This document shows positions 48,724 to 59,757 of a DNA stretch of 64,000 nt, piece by piece. The DNA is from Micromonospora carbonacea. GTDB taxonomy: Bacteria > Actinomycetota > Actinomycetes > Mycobacteriales > Micromonosporaceae. The translations under genes and the position numbers were made by a program. Each line of letters opens with the position of its first letter. The stretch's first letter is position 1. Below the pieces are notes generated by a model. It was not told where the DNA came from. It worked only from the letters and a program-made list of their open reading frames with translations, and made no database searches. The stretch lies in assembly GCF_014205165.1 (NCBI RefSeq), contig NZ_JACHMZ010000001.1, positions 3,640,501 to 3,704,500 on the forward strand, written 5' to 3'.

Positions 48724-49599
48724 ATGCAACGAACCGACGTCATCAAACGGACCATCGCCGAGGTCGTCGAGGACCGCCGCAAGCAGCTCTCGCCGGGGCA
48801 GGTCTTCGTCGACGCCTTCGCCGAGGGCGGCTTCGACACCCGCGTCGACTACGACGTCACCATCACCGACTCGCTGACCAGCTCCCGGCGCAAGCCGCGC
48901 TACCCGTCGCGCAACATGCTGAAGGTGGTGGACCTGTCCCGCGACCCGCAGGAGTTCTACTGGCACGAGAGCCCCGCCCGGCCCGGCGACCCGGCCGTCG
49001 ACGGCGCGGACCTGCGGCGGGAGGCCGCCAACCACTTCCACCGCTCGCCGATCCCGCCGCTGCACACCACGAAGGCGTGGGTGCAGGTGCCCGACGGGCT
49101 GTGGGACGACCCGACCAGCTTCGCCGAGTTCATCAACTACCGCCTGGTGGTGCGGCTCGCCACCGCCGAGAACGTCACCATCCTGCGCGGCGAGGGCGGC
49201 CTGCTGACCATGCCGGACATCGCCCGGCTCACCGACCCGGGCCCGTTCGGCTCCACCATCCTGTCGGCCTGCAACGAGGTGGAGCAGAACGGCAGCACCG
49301 CCGACGGGCTGATCATCAACCCGGCCGACTACTACCGCCTGCTCGGCTCCGGCACGCTGATGCGCGACGTCGAGGAGAACGGCGTGTTCATCGTCCGGAC
49401 CCGGCTGGTCGACCCGGGCACGGCGATCGTCGGCGACTTCGGCCACGGCGCGCTGCTGTTCGACGCCGGCCGGTCGATGATCTCCTTCGCCGAGCCGCCG
49501 CCGGGCACGTTCGCCGAGCCCGGGGTGGCGCTGACCGCCGAGATCTACGAGCGGGTGGTGCTCAACCTGCCCACCTGCTTCTTCGTGGTCAGCCTCTAG
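48724..49599 (+). CDS. HK97-fold encapsulin-like shell protein (family 3 type)
   Basis: 291 residues, the size of an encapsulin. The HK97 capsid pattern is clear. An N-terminal helix (TDVIKRTIAEVVEDRRKQL) and E-loop-like strand region precede the P-domain helix segment FAEFINYRLVVRLATAENVTILRGEG. The A-domain follows: GSTILSACNEVEQNG, ADGLIINPADYYRL, then GTAIVGDFGHGALLF and the C-terminal IYERVVLNLPTCFFVVSL. No portal, protease, terminase or tail genes are near, so it is not a prophage. It is embedded in a biosynthetic operon, as reported for natural-product (family 3) encapsulins. ATG at 48724 has GGAAGG 10 bases upstream; GTG at 48691 or 48715 is also possible. Confidence 0.85.
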   Translation: MQRTDVIKRTIAEVVEDRRKQLSPGQVFVDAFAEGGFDTRVDYDVTITDSLTSSRRKPRYPSRNMLKVVDLSRDPQEFYWHESPARPGDPAVDGADLRREAANHFHRSPIPPLHTTKAWVQVPDGLWDDPTSFAEFINYRLVVRLATAENVTILRGEGGLLTMPDIARLTDPGPFGSTILSACNEVEQNGSTADGLIINPADYYRLLGSGTLMRDVEENGVFIVRTRLVDPGTAIVGDFGHGALLFDAGRSMISFAEPPPGTFAEPGVALTAEIYERVVLNLPTCFFVVSL

Positions 49600-49608
49600 G
49601 CCGCCGGG

Positions 49609-50919
49609 ATGCCGACGCCGCCCGCGCCGCGCCCGCCCGGCGACGACCCCGACGTGCTGGTCGTCGGCGCGGGCGTCGTCGGCCTGTTCTGCGCCTGGTT
49701 CCTGGCCCGCGCCGGGCACCGGGTCACCGTCGTCGACCGGGGCGAGATCGGCGACCCGGCGGCCTGCTCGTCAGGGAACACCGGCTTCGTCGGCACCCAG
49801 GGCGCCGCGCCCCTGGCCGAGCCGGGCGTGCCGGCGAAGGGGCTGCGCTACCTGCTCGACCCGGAGAGCCCGTTCCACGTGCGCCCCCGCCCCGACCCGG
49901 CCCTGCTGGCCTGGCTGTGGCACTTCCGCCGCCGCTGCACCGAGCAGCACGCCCGCGCCGCGTTCGACGTGCTGCTCACGCTGAAGCAGCGCAGCCTCGC
50001 CATCCTGCGCGAGGTGTGCGCGACCGGCCCGCTCGCGGACACCCTCACCGCCCAGGGGATGCTGCTGGCCTGCCGGACCCCGGAGGGCTTCGCGGCGGCC
50101 CGCGCCTCCGTGCCGGCGGCCGTCGCCCGGGGCGTGCCGCTGCGGGTGCTCGACCCCGGCGAGCTGGCCGCCCTCGAACCGGACGTCGCGTTCGACGTGG
50201 CCGGGGCCCTGCTCAACGCCGAGGGGGCCGCGCTGCGCATCCCCGCGTTCCTGGTCGCGTTCGCCGACGCGCTGCGGGCCGCGGGCGTCGACATCCGCAC
50301 CCACACCGAGGTACGCGACTTCGAGGTGACCGGCGGCCGGGTGCGGGCCGTGCGCACCAGCGGCGGCGACCTGCGCCCCGCCGAGGTGGTGCTCGCCGCC
50401 GGGGTCTGGTCGGTGGCCTGCGCCCGCCGGCTCGGCGTCGACCTGATGCTCCAGCCCGCCAAGGGGTACGCGGTCGACGTCGCCGCCGGCGCGCACCCGC
50501 CCCGGCTGCCGATCCTGCTCAGCGAGGGCAAGGTGGCCGTCATGCCGCTGGGCGACCGGCTGCGGCTGGCCGGCACCCTGGAGCTGGTCGGCATGGACAC
50601 CAGCGTCTCGCCGCGCCGCGTCGACGGCATCGTGCGCACCGTCGCGGCGTACCTGCCGGGGCTGGACACCGACCGGCGGGTGCGGGTGTGGAGCGGGCTG
50701 CGCCCCTGCACCCCGGACAGCCTGCCGCTGCTCGGCCGGCCCGGGGCGTGCCGCAACGTGGTCGTCGCCGCCGGGCACGGTCACATCGGGATGGGCCTGG
50801 CCCCGGCGGGCGGCCGGCTCGTCGCCCAGCTCGTCGGCGGCGAACGCCCCGAGCTGGACCTCGCGCCCTTCGCCGTGGACCGCTGGCGGCGTCGCCCGTT
50901 CGCCCGGAGGAACCGATGA
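49609..50919 (+). CDS. FAD-dependent amine / D-amino-acid oxidoreductase (DAO family)
   Basis: 436 residues. The Rossmann FAD motif VLVVGAGVVGLFCAWFLARAGHRVTVVD is present near residue 15. CSSGNTGFVG is the second loop, and the C-terminal VRVWSGLRPCTPDSLPLLGR, then GHGHIGMGLAPAGG, matches DadA/DAO family glycine-oxidase-like dehydrogenases. A Pro-rich N-terminal head (MPTPPAPRPPGDD) precedes the domain. ATG at 49609 follows a short weak ribosome site, 9 bases after the shell gene stop. It probably oxidises an amine or D-amino acid, or supplies an imine. Confidence 0.9.
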   Translation: MPTPPAPRPPGDDPDVLVVGAGVVGLFCAWFLARAGHRVTVVDRGEIGDPAACSSGNTGFVGTQGAAPLAEPGVPAKGLRYLLDPESPFHVRPRPDPALLAWLWHFRRRCTEQHARAAFDVLLTLKQRSLAILREVCATGPLADTLTAQGMLLACRTPEGFAAARASVPAAVARGVPLRVLDPGELAALEPDVAFDVAGALLNAEGAALRIPAFLVAFADALRAAGVDIRTHTEVRDFEVTGGRVRAVRTSGGDLRPAEVVLAAGVWSVACARRLGVDLMLQPAKGYAVDVAAGAHPPRLPILLSEGKVAVMPLGDRLRLAGTLELVGMDTSVSPRRVDGIVRTVAAYLPGLDTDRRVRVWSGLRPCTPDSLPLLGRPGACRNVVVAAGHGHIGMGLAPAGGRLVAQLVGGERPELDLAPFAVDRWRRRPFARRNR

Positions 50920-50958
50920 TGCCGTCGCGGCGCAACCGACTCGCGGAGGAACCGATGA
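50905..50958. repeat. Duplicated ribosome-site/start-codon cassette
   Basis: A perfect 15-nt direct repeat, CGGAGGAACCGATGA, occurs at 50905-50919 and 50944-50958. The first copy overlaps the oxidoreductase stop; the second precedes the racemase ATG. Both contain an AGGA site and an in-frame ATG, so they give two possible starts 13 codons apart. Confidence 0.9.
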
Positions 50959-51650
50959 CCGACGCCCCGATCGGCGTGCTCTGCCTGGACACCTCGTTCG
51001 AGAAGATCCCCGGGCACATCCGCAACCCGGCCACCTTCGACTTCCCCGTCGTCTACCGGGTCGTCGAGGGGGCCACGCCGCAGCGGCTCGTCCGGGAGGC
51101 CGACCCGACGCTGCTGGAGCCGTTCGTGGCGGCGGCCCGGGACCTGGAGGCCGCCGGGGTCGCCGGGATCACCGGGGCGTGCGGGTTCCTGGTGCTGTTC
51201 CAGGCCGAGCTGGCCGCCGCCGTGTCGGTGCCGCTGTGGTCGTCGAGCCTGCTCCAGCTCGACCTGGCGCACCGGATGGTCGGCCGGCCGGTCGGGCTGC
51301 TCGTCGCCGACGAGGCCGCGCTCACCCCGCGCCACCTCGCCGCGATCGGCGCGGAACACGTGCCGGTGCGGGTGACGGGCATGGCCGGGCAGCCGGAGTT
51401 CACCGAGGTGATGCTGGAGGGCCGCCGCGACGCGCTCGACGCCGACCGGCTCGAACGGGAGGTGCTCGACCGCGTCGACCGGCTCGCCGGGGCGCACCCC
51501 GAGCTGGGGGCACTGGTGATCGAGTGCACGGACCTGGTGCCGTTCGCGCACGCCGTCCAGGCGCGCCTGGGCCTGCCGGTGTTCGACATCGTCACGCTCA
51601 CCACCATGCTGCACGCGACGCTGACCCGCCGCCCGTACCCGGGCGCGTGA
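50955..51650 (+). CDS. Asp/Glu racemase-family protein
   Basis: 231 residues. Two cysteine motifs of the family are intact: GITGACGFLVLFQ (~residue 75) and LVIECTDLVPFA (~190). They are the usual proton-exchanging pair. GHIRNPATFDFPV near the start resembles the Asp/Glu/hydantoin racemase group. ATG at 50955 is preceded by GGAGGA. An alternative ATG at 50916/50919 would add 12-13 residues and overlap the preceding stop. It is the last gene of the operon; substrates may be an amino acid with a malonate-like or aryl group. It completes a set of enzymes acting on amino acids. Confidence 0.87.
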   Translation: MTDAPIGVLCLDTSFEKIPGHIRNPATFDFPVVYRVVEGATPQRLVREADPTLLEPFVAAARDLEAAGVAGITGACGFLVLFQAELAAAVSVPLWSSSLLQLDLAHRMVGRPVGLLVADEAALTPRHLAAIGAEHVPVRVTGMAGQPEFTEVMLEGRRDALDADRLEREVLDRVDRLAGAHPELGALVIECTDLVPFAHAVQARLGLPVFDIVTLTTMLHATLTRRPYPGA

Positions 51651-51736
51651 CGAGGCCCCGACCTGGGTCCTCTGCCGGTGGAGCCCGTCGACACCTGGCA
51701 CATGGCCATCGACTGAGATTAATGTAATGGGTATGA

Positions 51737-53308
<1,572 letters not shown>

Positions 53309-53336
53309 GCGCGCCGCGACACCCGCGCGTCGGAGC

Positions 53337-53372
53337 GCCGGCGGGCAGGCCCCGGTTGGCCCGCCCGCCGGC
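53337..53372. terminator. Hairpin between convergent GH54 and siderophore genes
   Basis: The 10-bp stem GCCGGCGGGC (53337-53346) pairs with GCCCGCCGGC (53363-53372) with a 16-nt loop. It lies 28 bp after the GH54 stop and 19 bp after the stop of the minus-strand siderophore synthetase. No U tract is present, as is common in GC-rich actinomycetes. It could serve both directions. Confidence 0.6.
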
Positions 53373-53391
53373 ACGCCGCTTCCGCCAGGAG

Positions 53392-55785
53392 TCAGGCGGC
53401 GCGGCGTGGCGCGTACGGGGCGATGGGGTTGGCCAGGGTGCCGGCGAACTGGAGCGCCGCCGACGGGTCGGACAGGTCCACCATCTGCTGGTTGTCGCGG
53501 AGCTGGAGCCGGTTGAGGCAGGAGTGCGCGAACTCCGGCGCGAACAGGTCGTAGCGGGCCAGCCGGTCGGCCAGGTGCGGCACCCGGGCGGCGTAGTCGG
53601 CCGCGCAGTCGGCGACCGCGCGCCAGAACTCCTCCTCGGTGAGCAGCCCCGCGTCGGTGCAGACCACGTTGAGGTGGCGCAGGAAGCAGGAGAACACGTC
53701 GGTGAAGATCGACAGGATCTTCTCGCCCTCGGGGATGTTCGCCCGGACCCGGTGCACCGCCTCGGGCAGGTCGGCGTCCGGGTCCATCACCACGATCTCC
53801 TCGGCGATGTCCTTGAAGATCGCCCGCTCCACCGCCCCGTCGCGCAGCACCAGGATGACGTTCTCGCCGTGCGGCATGAACGCCAGGTCGTAGGCGTAGA
53901 GGGAGTGCAGCAGCGGGGTGAGGTACGCGTCGAGGTAGCGGCGCAGCCACACCGGCGCGGGCAGCCCCGACTCGGCGACCAGGGCGGCGACGAACGACCC
54001 ACCGGCCGAGTCGACGTGCAGCAGCGACGCCATGGTGGCCAGCCGCCGCCCCGGCTCCAGGCCCGGCACCGGGCTCTCCCGCCACAGCGCGGCCAGCATC
54101 TTGCGGTACGGGGAGTACCGGTCGGTCGCCGCCTCGAACCGGCGGTTGCGGTAGCCGATCGCGGCCTGCTCCCGCAGGATCGTCAGGCCGGTGGAGGCGA
54201 GCACCTTGTCGCGGGCGATCAGGTCGGCGAGCCAGTCGTTGATCGCCGGGGTGGCCTCCATGTACGCCGCCGACAGGCCCCGCACGAAGCCCATGTTGAG
54301 CACGGACAGGGCCGTCTTGACGTAGTGCCGCTCGGGCCGGGTGACGTTGAAGAACGTCCGCACGGACTGCTGGGCGAGGTGCTCGTCGGGGCCGGGGCCG
54401 AGGCAGACCAGCCGCTGCTCGGCCACGTCGGCGGCGAACGTGACGGCGGTCCGGTTCCACCACTGCCACGGGTGCACCGGCAGGTAGAGGTAGTCGGCCG
54501 GATCGAGGCCGAGGCCGGTGAGGGTGGCGGCGAACCCGGCGAGCGCGTCGTCGCCCAGCTCCGCCCGGTACAGCGCGTCCGCGTCGGTGTCGGCCGTGCA
54601 GGTGAAGGTGGTGTGGTCGCGGTGGGCGGCGAGCCAGAGCAGCCGCACGGGCCGGCCCACCTCCGGGGCGTACCGGTGATATTCGTCGATGCCGAAGCCG
54701 ATGCGGCCGTTGTTGGCGACGAAGCCGGGGTGACCCTCGGTCATCCGGGTCTCGACCGTCTGGAAGTCGGCGCGGGCCAGCTCGGCGGCGGGGATCTCGG
54801 GCCGGTCCAGCTTGTACGCCCAGCCGGCCAGGGTGGAGGTGATCTCCTCCAGGTAGACCGGCAGCACGCGGTCGGTGAGGCCGAGCGCGCCGCGCAGCTC
54901 CACGCACAGGTCGAGGGCGTCCAGGGGCAGCTCCACGCCGTCGCGGCGGCGGGTGATGCTGTCCGGGTCGACGTGCCAGTGGTCGAGGGCGAGCCGGCGG
55001 GCGGCGAACCGGTAGGCGACGGCGCCGTCGTCGCTGCGCACCTCGTAGACGGCGGACGCGCCGGGCTCCGGGGCCGCGCCGACGGGCTCGGGGGTGAGCA
55101 GCCGCTCGTGGGAGAACTCGGCGAGGGCCTTGCGGACCAGCAGCCGGTTGGCGCGCGCCCACGTGCCGGGGGTGAGGTGGGCGACGGCGTCCTGCGGGTC
55201 CACGGTGTCCGGTCCTTGGGGCTGAGCCGCGGTGGCGGCGGCGAACTGGGCGCGGGTGCAGAACGAGAGCAGGCCGGTCTTGGCGGGCAGCGCGACGGTG
55301 CCGGCGGGGGTGAAGCCGACGGCGGCGTTGAGGGCGTGCACGGCGGTGTTGCGCACGTCCGGCTCGACGACCACTCGGCGGTGCGCGGGGTCGGCGAACA
55401 GCCACGCCATCACGGTGGTGATGACGGCGCGGGTGAAGCCGGAGACCGGGGTGTCGGTGGGCGCGCAGAGGAAGTGCATGCCCACGTCGCCGGGGCGGGC
55501 CGGGTAGCGCCCGGCCAGCTCGACCCGCGCCGGGTCGTAGCGCTCGACGAGGAACGCGGGCTCGCCGCGCCACAGGCCGACGAACGCGTCGTGGTGCGGG
55601 TCGGCGGCGATGCGGGCGTACTCGGCGGCGACCCGGGCCACGTCGGCGTCGCCCATCAGCCAGAACGCGGCCTTCGGGTGGGTCACCCACGAGTGCAGCA
55701 GCGCGGCGTCCGCGGCCGGGTCGAGGGTACGCAGGGCGAACTCGCCGAGCCGGGGGTCGGTGCGGGTGTAGAGGGTCCCGGTCAC
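53392..55785 (-). CDS. Acetyltransferase-NIS siderophore synthetase fusion (GNAT + IucA/IucC)
   Basis: 797 residues. Residues ~1-190 are a GNAT acyltransferase of the IucB/AlcB type ([25 protein letters not shown], then [13 protein letters not shown] and [13 protein letters not shown]). Residues ~210-790 are an IucA/IucC synthetase ([61 protein letters not shown]). It joins the functions of DesC (acylation of hydroxycadaverine) and DesD (condensation). GTG at 55785 overlaps the monooxygenase stop (GTGA), so it is coupled. Product: a desferrioxamine-like hydroxamate. Confidence 0.93.
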   Translation of the reverse strand: MTGTLYTRTDPRLGEFALRTLDPAADAALLHSWVTHPKAAFWLMGDADVARVAAEYARIAADPHHDAFVGLWRGEPAFLVERYDPARVELAGRYPARPGDVGMHFLCAPTDTPVSGFTRAVITTVMAWLFADPAHRRVVVEPDVRNTAVHALNAAVGFTPAGTVALPAKTGLLSFCTRAQFAAATAAQPQGPDTVDPQDAVAHLTPGTWARANRLLVRKALAEFSHERLLTPEPVGAAPEPGASAVYEVRSDDGAVAYRFAARRLALDHWHVDPDSITRRRDGVELPLDALDLCVELRGALGLTDRVLPVYLEEITSTLAGWAYKLDRPEIPAAELARADFQTVETRMTEGHPGFVANNGRIGFGIDEYHRYAPEVGRPVRLLWLAAHRDHTTFTCTADTDADALYRAELGDDALAGFAATLTGLGLDPADYLYLPVHPWQWWNRTAVTFAADVAEQRLVCLGPGPDEHLAQQSVRTFFNVTRPERHYVKTALSVLNMGFVRGLSAAYMEATPAINDWLADLIARDKVLASTGLTILREQAAIGYRNRRFEAATDRYSPYRKMLAALWRESPVPGLEPGRRLATMASLLHVDSAGGSFVAALVAESGLPAPVWLRRYLDAYLTPLLHSLYAYDLAFMPHGENVILVLRDGAVERAIFKDIAEEIVVMDPDADLPEAVHRVRANIPEGEKILSIFTDVFSCFLRHLNVVCTDAGLLTEEEFWRAVADCAADYAARVPHLADRLARYDLFAPEFAHSCLNRLQLRDNQQMVDLSDPSAALQFAGTLANPIAPYAPRRAA

Positions 55786-57074
55786 GCCCCCACCCCCGCC
55801 GGGACGCCGAACTCCTGGAACGCGATGCGCCGCTCCACCGGGTAGGGCTCGCGGCCCAGCAGCTCCCGGATGATCACGGAGTTGCGGTACGGGCCCATGC
55901 CCAGGTCGGGCGAGGTGACGCTGTGGGTGTGGGTGCCGCCGTTCTGGAGGAAGATCCGGCCGGCGTGGTCGACGCGGTAGTCGCGGGCCACGTCGAGGCG
56001 GCCGTGGGAGTCGAAGCGCAGCAGGTGGCGCACCGGGTCGAGGAAGTCCGGCACCTGGAAGCGGTAGCCGGTGGCCAGCACCAGCCCCTCGGTGGTCAGG
56101 TCGAACTCGCCGCCCTGCTCGACGTGGCGCAGCCGCAGCGCGTACGCCCCGTTGGCGGGCTCCGCGCCGGTCACCTCGGTGTTGGTGAGCAGCCGGGTGT
56201 CCACCGGCCCGGCGATGCTCTTGGCGTACAGCAGGTCGAAGATGTCGTTGATCAGGTCGGCGTCGATGCCCTTGAACAGGCCCTTCTGCTCGGCTTCGAG
56301 GCGGTAGCGGGTGGCCTCGGGCAGGGCGCGGAAGTAGTCGACGTAGTCCGGGGACGTCATCTCCAGGGTGAGCTTCGTGTATTCCAGGGGGAAGAACCGG
56401 GGCGAGCGGGTGACCCAGTTCAGCCGGTAGCCGTACGTGTCGATGTCGGCCAGCAGGTCCTGGTAGATCTCGGCGGCGCTCTGCCCGGAGCCGACGACGG
56501 TGACGCTGCGGCGGCGGCGCAACGCGTCGCGGTGCGCCAGGTAGTCGGAGGAGTGCACGACGCCGTCGCCGCCGAGCCCGGCGCAGGCCGCCGGCACGTG
56601 CGGCGGGGTGCCGGTGCCGAGCACCAGGTTGCGGGCATGGTGGGTGACGGTCTCGCCGGTGGCGGTGACCGTGGCGGTCACCGCGAACACGTCGTCGGCC
56701 GGGTCGTGGGTGACGGCGGTGACCCGCTGGCCGAGGCGCACGGTGGTCAGCTTCTGCACCGCCCACCGGCAGTACGCGTTGTACTCGCTGCGCAGCGGGT
56801 GGAACCGCTCGCGGATGTAGAACGGGTAGAGCCGACCGGTCTCCTTGAGCCAGTTGAGATACGAGAACGGCGAGGTGGGGTCGGCGAGGGTGACCAGGTC
56901 GGCCAGGAACGGGGTCTGCAACCGGACGTTCTCCAGCAGCATCCCGGGGTGCCAGTCGAAGGTGTCGCGGGCCTCCAGGAACAGGCAGTCCAGGTCGGAC
57001 AGCGGCTCGGCGAGGCAGGCCAGGCCCAGGTTGTACGGGCCGAGCCCGACGGCGACGACGTCACGGGTGGGCAT
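55782..57074 (-). CDS. desB: Lysine/ornithine-type N-hydroxylase (cadaverine N-monooxygenase)
   Basis: 430 residues. FAD motif [19 protein letters not shown] at the N-terminus, then [27 protein letters not shown] motif [18 protein letters not shown], and C-terminal [10 protein letters not shown]. It belongs to the IucD/SidA/PvdA flavin monooxygenase family. With a decarboxylase of the DesA type upstream it likely N-hydroxylates cadaverine (or lysine-derived amine). The ATG at 57074 lies 46 bp after the decarboxylase stop. It is followed by the fused synthetase with overlapping codons. Confidence 0.92.
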   Translation of the reverse strand: MPTRDVVAVGLGPYNLGLACLAEPLSDLDCLFLEARDTFDWHPGMLLENVRLQTPFLADLVTLADPTSPFSYLNWLKETGRLYPFYIRERFHPLRSEYNAYCRWAVQKLTTVRLGQRVTAVTHDPADDVFAVTATVTATGETVTHHARNLVLGTGTPPHVPAACAGLGGDGVVHSSDYLAHRDALRRRRSVTVVGSGQSAAEIYQDLLADIDTYGYRLNWVTRSPRFFPLEYTKLTLEMTSPDYVDYFRALPEATRYRLEAEQKGLFKGIDADLINDIFDLLYAKSIAGPVDTRLLTNTEVTGAEPANGAYALRLRHVEQGGEFDLTTEGLVLATGYRFQVPDFLDPVRHLLRFDSHGRLDVARDYRVDHAGRIFLQNGGTHTHSVTSPDLGMGPYRNSVIIRELLGREPYPVERRIAFQEFGVPAGVGA

Positions 57075-57120
57075 GGGGTCGCTTTCTGCGCGGGGTCGGG
57101 GTGGTGGGCACGGTCGCCGG

Positions 57121-58608
57121 TCAGCCGACCGGGCAGGGGGCGACGGCGGCCCGCTCGCACACGTACCGGTCGGCGTGCGCGGCGATCAGGTCGACGACGT
57201 GCGCCACGTCGTCGAGGGTGGTCTCCGGGTTGAGCAGGGTGAACTTGAGGTACTGCCGGCCGTCGACCCGGGTGCCGGCGACGACGGCCGCGCCGGAGGC
57301 GGCCAGGGCGCGGCGGGCGTGCCGGTTGGCGTCGTCGGCGAGGTGGCCCGCCGGGGCCGGCGGCAGGTAGCGGAACACGACGGTGCTCAGCGTGGGCCGG
57401 GTGACCACCTCGAAGCGGGGGTCGCCGGCCAGCAGCCGCCACGCCCCGTCGGCCCGGTCGATGACCTCGTCGAACAGCTCCCCGACCGCGTCGGGGCCCA
57501 TCATCCGCAGGGTCAGCCACAGCTTCAGCGCGTCGAAGCGGCGGGTCGTCTGGAGGCTCTTGTCGACCTGGTTGGGCAGTTGCTCCCCGCTGGCGCGGGG
57601 GGCCGGGTTGAGGTAGTCGGCGTGGTAGGTGGCGTGCCGCAGCACCTGCCCGTCGCGCACCAGCAGGGCGCTGGAGGAGACGGGCTGGAAGAACGACTTG
57701 TGGTAGTCGACGGTCACCGAGTCGGCGCGTTCGATGCCGGCGAGCAGGTGCCGCCGGGTGGGCGAGACCAGCAGCCCGCAGCCGTAGGCGGCGTCGACGT
57801 GCAGCCGCGCCCCGGCGGCGGCGCACCGGTCGGCGATGGCGTCGAGGGGGTCGATGGAGCCGAAGTCGGTGGTGCCGGCGGTGGCGACGACGGCCATCAC
57901 GGTGAGCCCGTCGCGGTGGCAGCTCGTCAGCTCGGCGTTCAGCGCGTCGGGGCACATCCGGCGGTCGGCGTCGGTGGGCACCGTGCGCACGGCGTCGGCG
58001 TCGAGGCCGAGCAGGGTGGCGGCCTTCTGCACGCTGAAGTGCCCGGCGGCGGAGGTGAGCACCCGCAGCCGGGGCAGCAGCTCGCGGCGGGGGGCCGGGT
58101 CACGGGCGCACGCCTCCTCCCGGGCCAGCAGCAGGGCCTGGAGGTTGGACTGGGTGCCGCCGCTGGTGAAGACGCCGTCGGCCGCGGGCCCGAGGCCGAT
58201 GCGCCGGGCCGTCCAGTCGATGAGGCGGCGCTCGATGAGGGTGCCGCCGGCGCTCTGGTCCCAGGTGTCCAGCGAGGAGTTCACGGCGGTGAGCACGGCC
58301 TCGCCGAGCAGCGCCGGGATCACCACCGGGCAGTTGAGGTGGGCCAGGTAGCGGGGGTGGTGGAAGTAGACGGCGTCGCGCAGGTACACCTCCTCCAGCT
58401 CGTCGAGGGCGGCGGTGGCGTCGGCGAGCGGCCGGTCCAGGTCGACGGCGGCCACGGCCGGGGCGAGCGCGGCCGGGGTGACGCCGCTGAACGGCCGGTC
58501 GGTGCGCGCGATGCGGGTGCCGACCCGGTCGATGCCCTCGGCCAGCACCCGCCGGTAGTCCTCGGCGGTGCCGGTGGTCAACAGGTGGGAGCGGGGGGTG
58601 CCCGCCAC
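57121..58608 (-). CDS. desA: PLP-dependent decarboxylase (lysine decarboxylase, DesA-like)
   Basis: 495 residues. Group II decarboxylase fold: [21 protein letters not shown], then [18 protein letters not shown] and [13 protein letters not shown], and the PLP lysine in [13 protein letters not shown]. Nearest known functional type is DesA, which makes cadaverine from lysine for desferrioxamine. The GTG start at 58608 lies 4 bp after the stop of the binding-protein gene, so one operon runs from the binding protein through decarboxylase and monooxygenase to the synthetase. Confidence 0.9.
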   Translation of the reverse strand: MAGTPRSHLLTTGTAEDYRRVLAEGIDRVGTRIARTDRPFSGVTPAALAPAVAAVDLDRPLADATAALDELEEVYLRDAVYFHHPRYLAHLNCPVVIPALLGEAVLTAVNSSLDTWDQSAGGTLIERRLIDWTARRIGLGPAADGVFTSGGTQSNLQALLLAREEACARDPAPRRELLPRLRVLTSAAGHFSVQKAATLLGLDADAVRTVPTDADRRMCPDALNAELTSCHRDGLTVMAVVATAGTTDFGSIDPLDAIADRCAAAGARLHVDAAYGCGLLVSPTRRHLLAGIERADSVTVDYHKSFFQPVSSSALLVRDGQVLRHATYHADYLNPAPRASGEQLPNQVDKSLQTTRRFDALKLWLTLRMMGPDAVGELFDEVIDRADGAWRLLAGDPRFEVVTRPTLSTVVFRYLPPAPAGHLADDANRHARRALAASGAAVVAGTRVDGRQYLKFTLLNPETTLDDVAHVVDLIAAHADRYVCERAAVAPCPVG

Positions 58609-58612
58609 GGCG

Positions 58613-59641
58613 TCAGCTCACCTTCTTCGCGGCGCTGATGGCCTTCGCCAGGTTCTCCAGCAGCGGCGCGGCGCCGGCGTAGGAGAAGCGCGGGACGGCG
58701 TCCCACGGCGTGACCTGGTTGGCCTTGACGGCCGGCAGCGCCGCCCAGGTGGGCTTCTTCGCCAGGTCGGCCGGTTGCAGGGCGGTGGTGCGGTTGTCCA
58801 GCAGGATCAGGTCGGCCGGGAACTTGTCGGCGTTCTCCCAGCTCAGGGCCTCGAAGTAGTCGCCCTGCTCCAGCTTCGTCGGCACCACGATGTCGACGCC
58901 CAGCTCCGCGAAGTACATCAGGTCGGTGCTGACCTTCGGGTTGGAGGCGTAGAACACGTCGGGGCTGCCGGACGCGGCGAGGACCTTGATGCCGGGGTTG
59001 GCCTTGACGGCCTGCCGGACGCTCTCGGCCGCCGCCTCGAACCGGGCCTTCGCGTCGGTGACCTTCTTGGCCTTCAGGTCGGCGCCGAGCGCGGCGGCCA
59101 GGGCGGCGTACCGCTCGATGGGCTGGCTCATCGGCACCCGGGCGGTCTGGATGGCGACGGTGGGCGCGAGGGCGAGGATCTTGTCCTTGCTCTCGTCGGG
59201 GACGTACCAGAACGCGCCCGGGTCGTACATGTGGGTGACCAGCAGCTCGGGGCGCAGGGCGGCGTACTTCTCGATGCTGAACTCGCCCCAGACGTTGCCG
59301 AGCACCGTCACCTTGCCGACGTCGAGGTCGCCGGCCTGCGGCTCCTTCGAGCCGTCGGCGCGGGTGGTCTCGCCGAACACGCCGACGAGCTGGCTGTCGA
59401 GTCCGAAGTCGACGAGCGCCGCGGCCACGCCGGTGAAGGCGACCACCCGGGTCGGGGTGGCGTCCCGGGTCACCTTCTCGGGCCGGTCGTCGGTGAACGA
59501 CCACGGCCCGCCGGTGCCGGCCGGCGACGCGGAGTCGTCGGAGCCGCCGCAACCGCCGAGCAGGGCGCTGACGGCGAGGGCGCCGCCGGCGGAGAGCAGG
59601 CCGCGGCGGGTCAGGCGCGGGCGGGACACGGGTACGGGCAT
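58613..59641 (-). CDS. Siderophore-binding lipoprotein (ABC substrate-binding, FecB/FepB-like)
   Basis: 342 residues. The signal peptide carries a twin-Arg-like motif (LTRRGLLSAGGALAVSALLGGC) and lipobox LLGGC. The mature part has the FecB/BtuF fold (RVVAFTGVAAALVDFGLDSQLVG, LRPELLVTHMYDPG). It captures ferric hydroxamate outside and delivers it to the FecCD permeases. The ATG at 59641 faces the permease operon with an iron box between. As first gene of the minus-strand operon it links uptake and biosynthesis. Confidence 0.92.
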   Translation of the reverse strand: MPVPVSRPRLTRRGLLSAGGALAVSALLGGCGGSDDSASPAGTGGPWSFTDDRPEKVTRDATPTRVVAFTGVAAALVDFGLDSQLVGVFGETTRADGSKEPQAGDLDVGKVTVLGNVWGEFSIEKYAALRPELLVTHMYDPGAFWYVPDESKDKILALAPTVAIQTARVPMSQPIERYAALAAALGADLKAKKVTDAKARFEAAAESVRQAVKANPGIKVLAASGSPDVFYASNPKVSTDLMYFAELGVDIVVPTKLEQGDYFEALSWENADKFPADLILLDNRTTALQPADLAKKPTWAALPAVKANQVTPWDAVPRFSYAGAAPLLENLAKAISAAKKVS

Positions 59642-59687
59642 GACGGCTTCTTTCCGCTCCGGGGTGGTCCGATGACCAAGGGCGAGG

Positions 59688-59706
59688 TTAAGTTACCCTA
59701 ACCTAA
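59688..59706. promoter_or_regulatory. Iron box (DmdR/IdeR-type operator)
   Basis: TTAAGTTACCCTAACCTAA, read on the minus strand as TTAGGTTAGGGTAACTTAA, matches the TTAGGTTAGGCTAACCTAA consensus of DmdR/IdeR sites at 17 of 19 positions. It lies 47 bp before the binding lipoprotein start and 52 bp before the proposed permease start, so a single site can repress both directions under iron sufficiency. Confidence 0.9.
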
Positions 59707-59757
59707 GTTATTGTCAACAGCCCTCAGCGATCGATTTCCACCACACAGGAGCTTCCG

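Noticed and set aside
48724..49599. Prophage or gene transfer agent as source of the HK97-fold gene
   Set aside because: No portal, protease, terminase, tail or integrase gene lies in the window, and neighbours are biosynthetic enzymes in one operon.
53356..55845. 829-codon plus-strand frame over the siderophore synthetase
   Set aside because: The minus strand carries complete GNAT and IucA/IucC motifs; the plus frame is Val/Gly/Arg-rich shadow.
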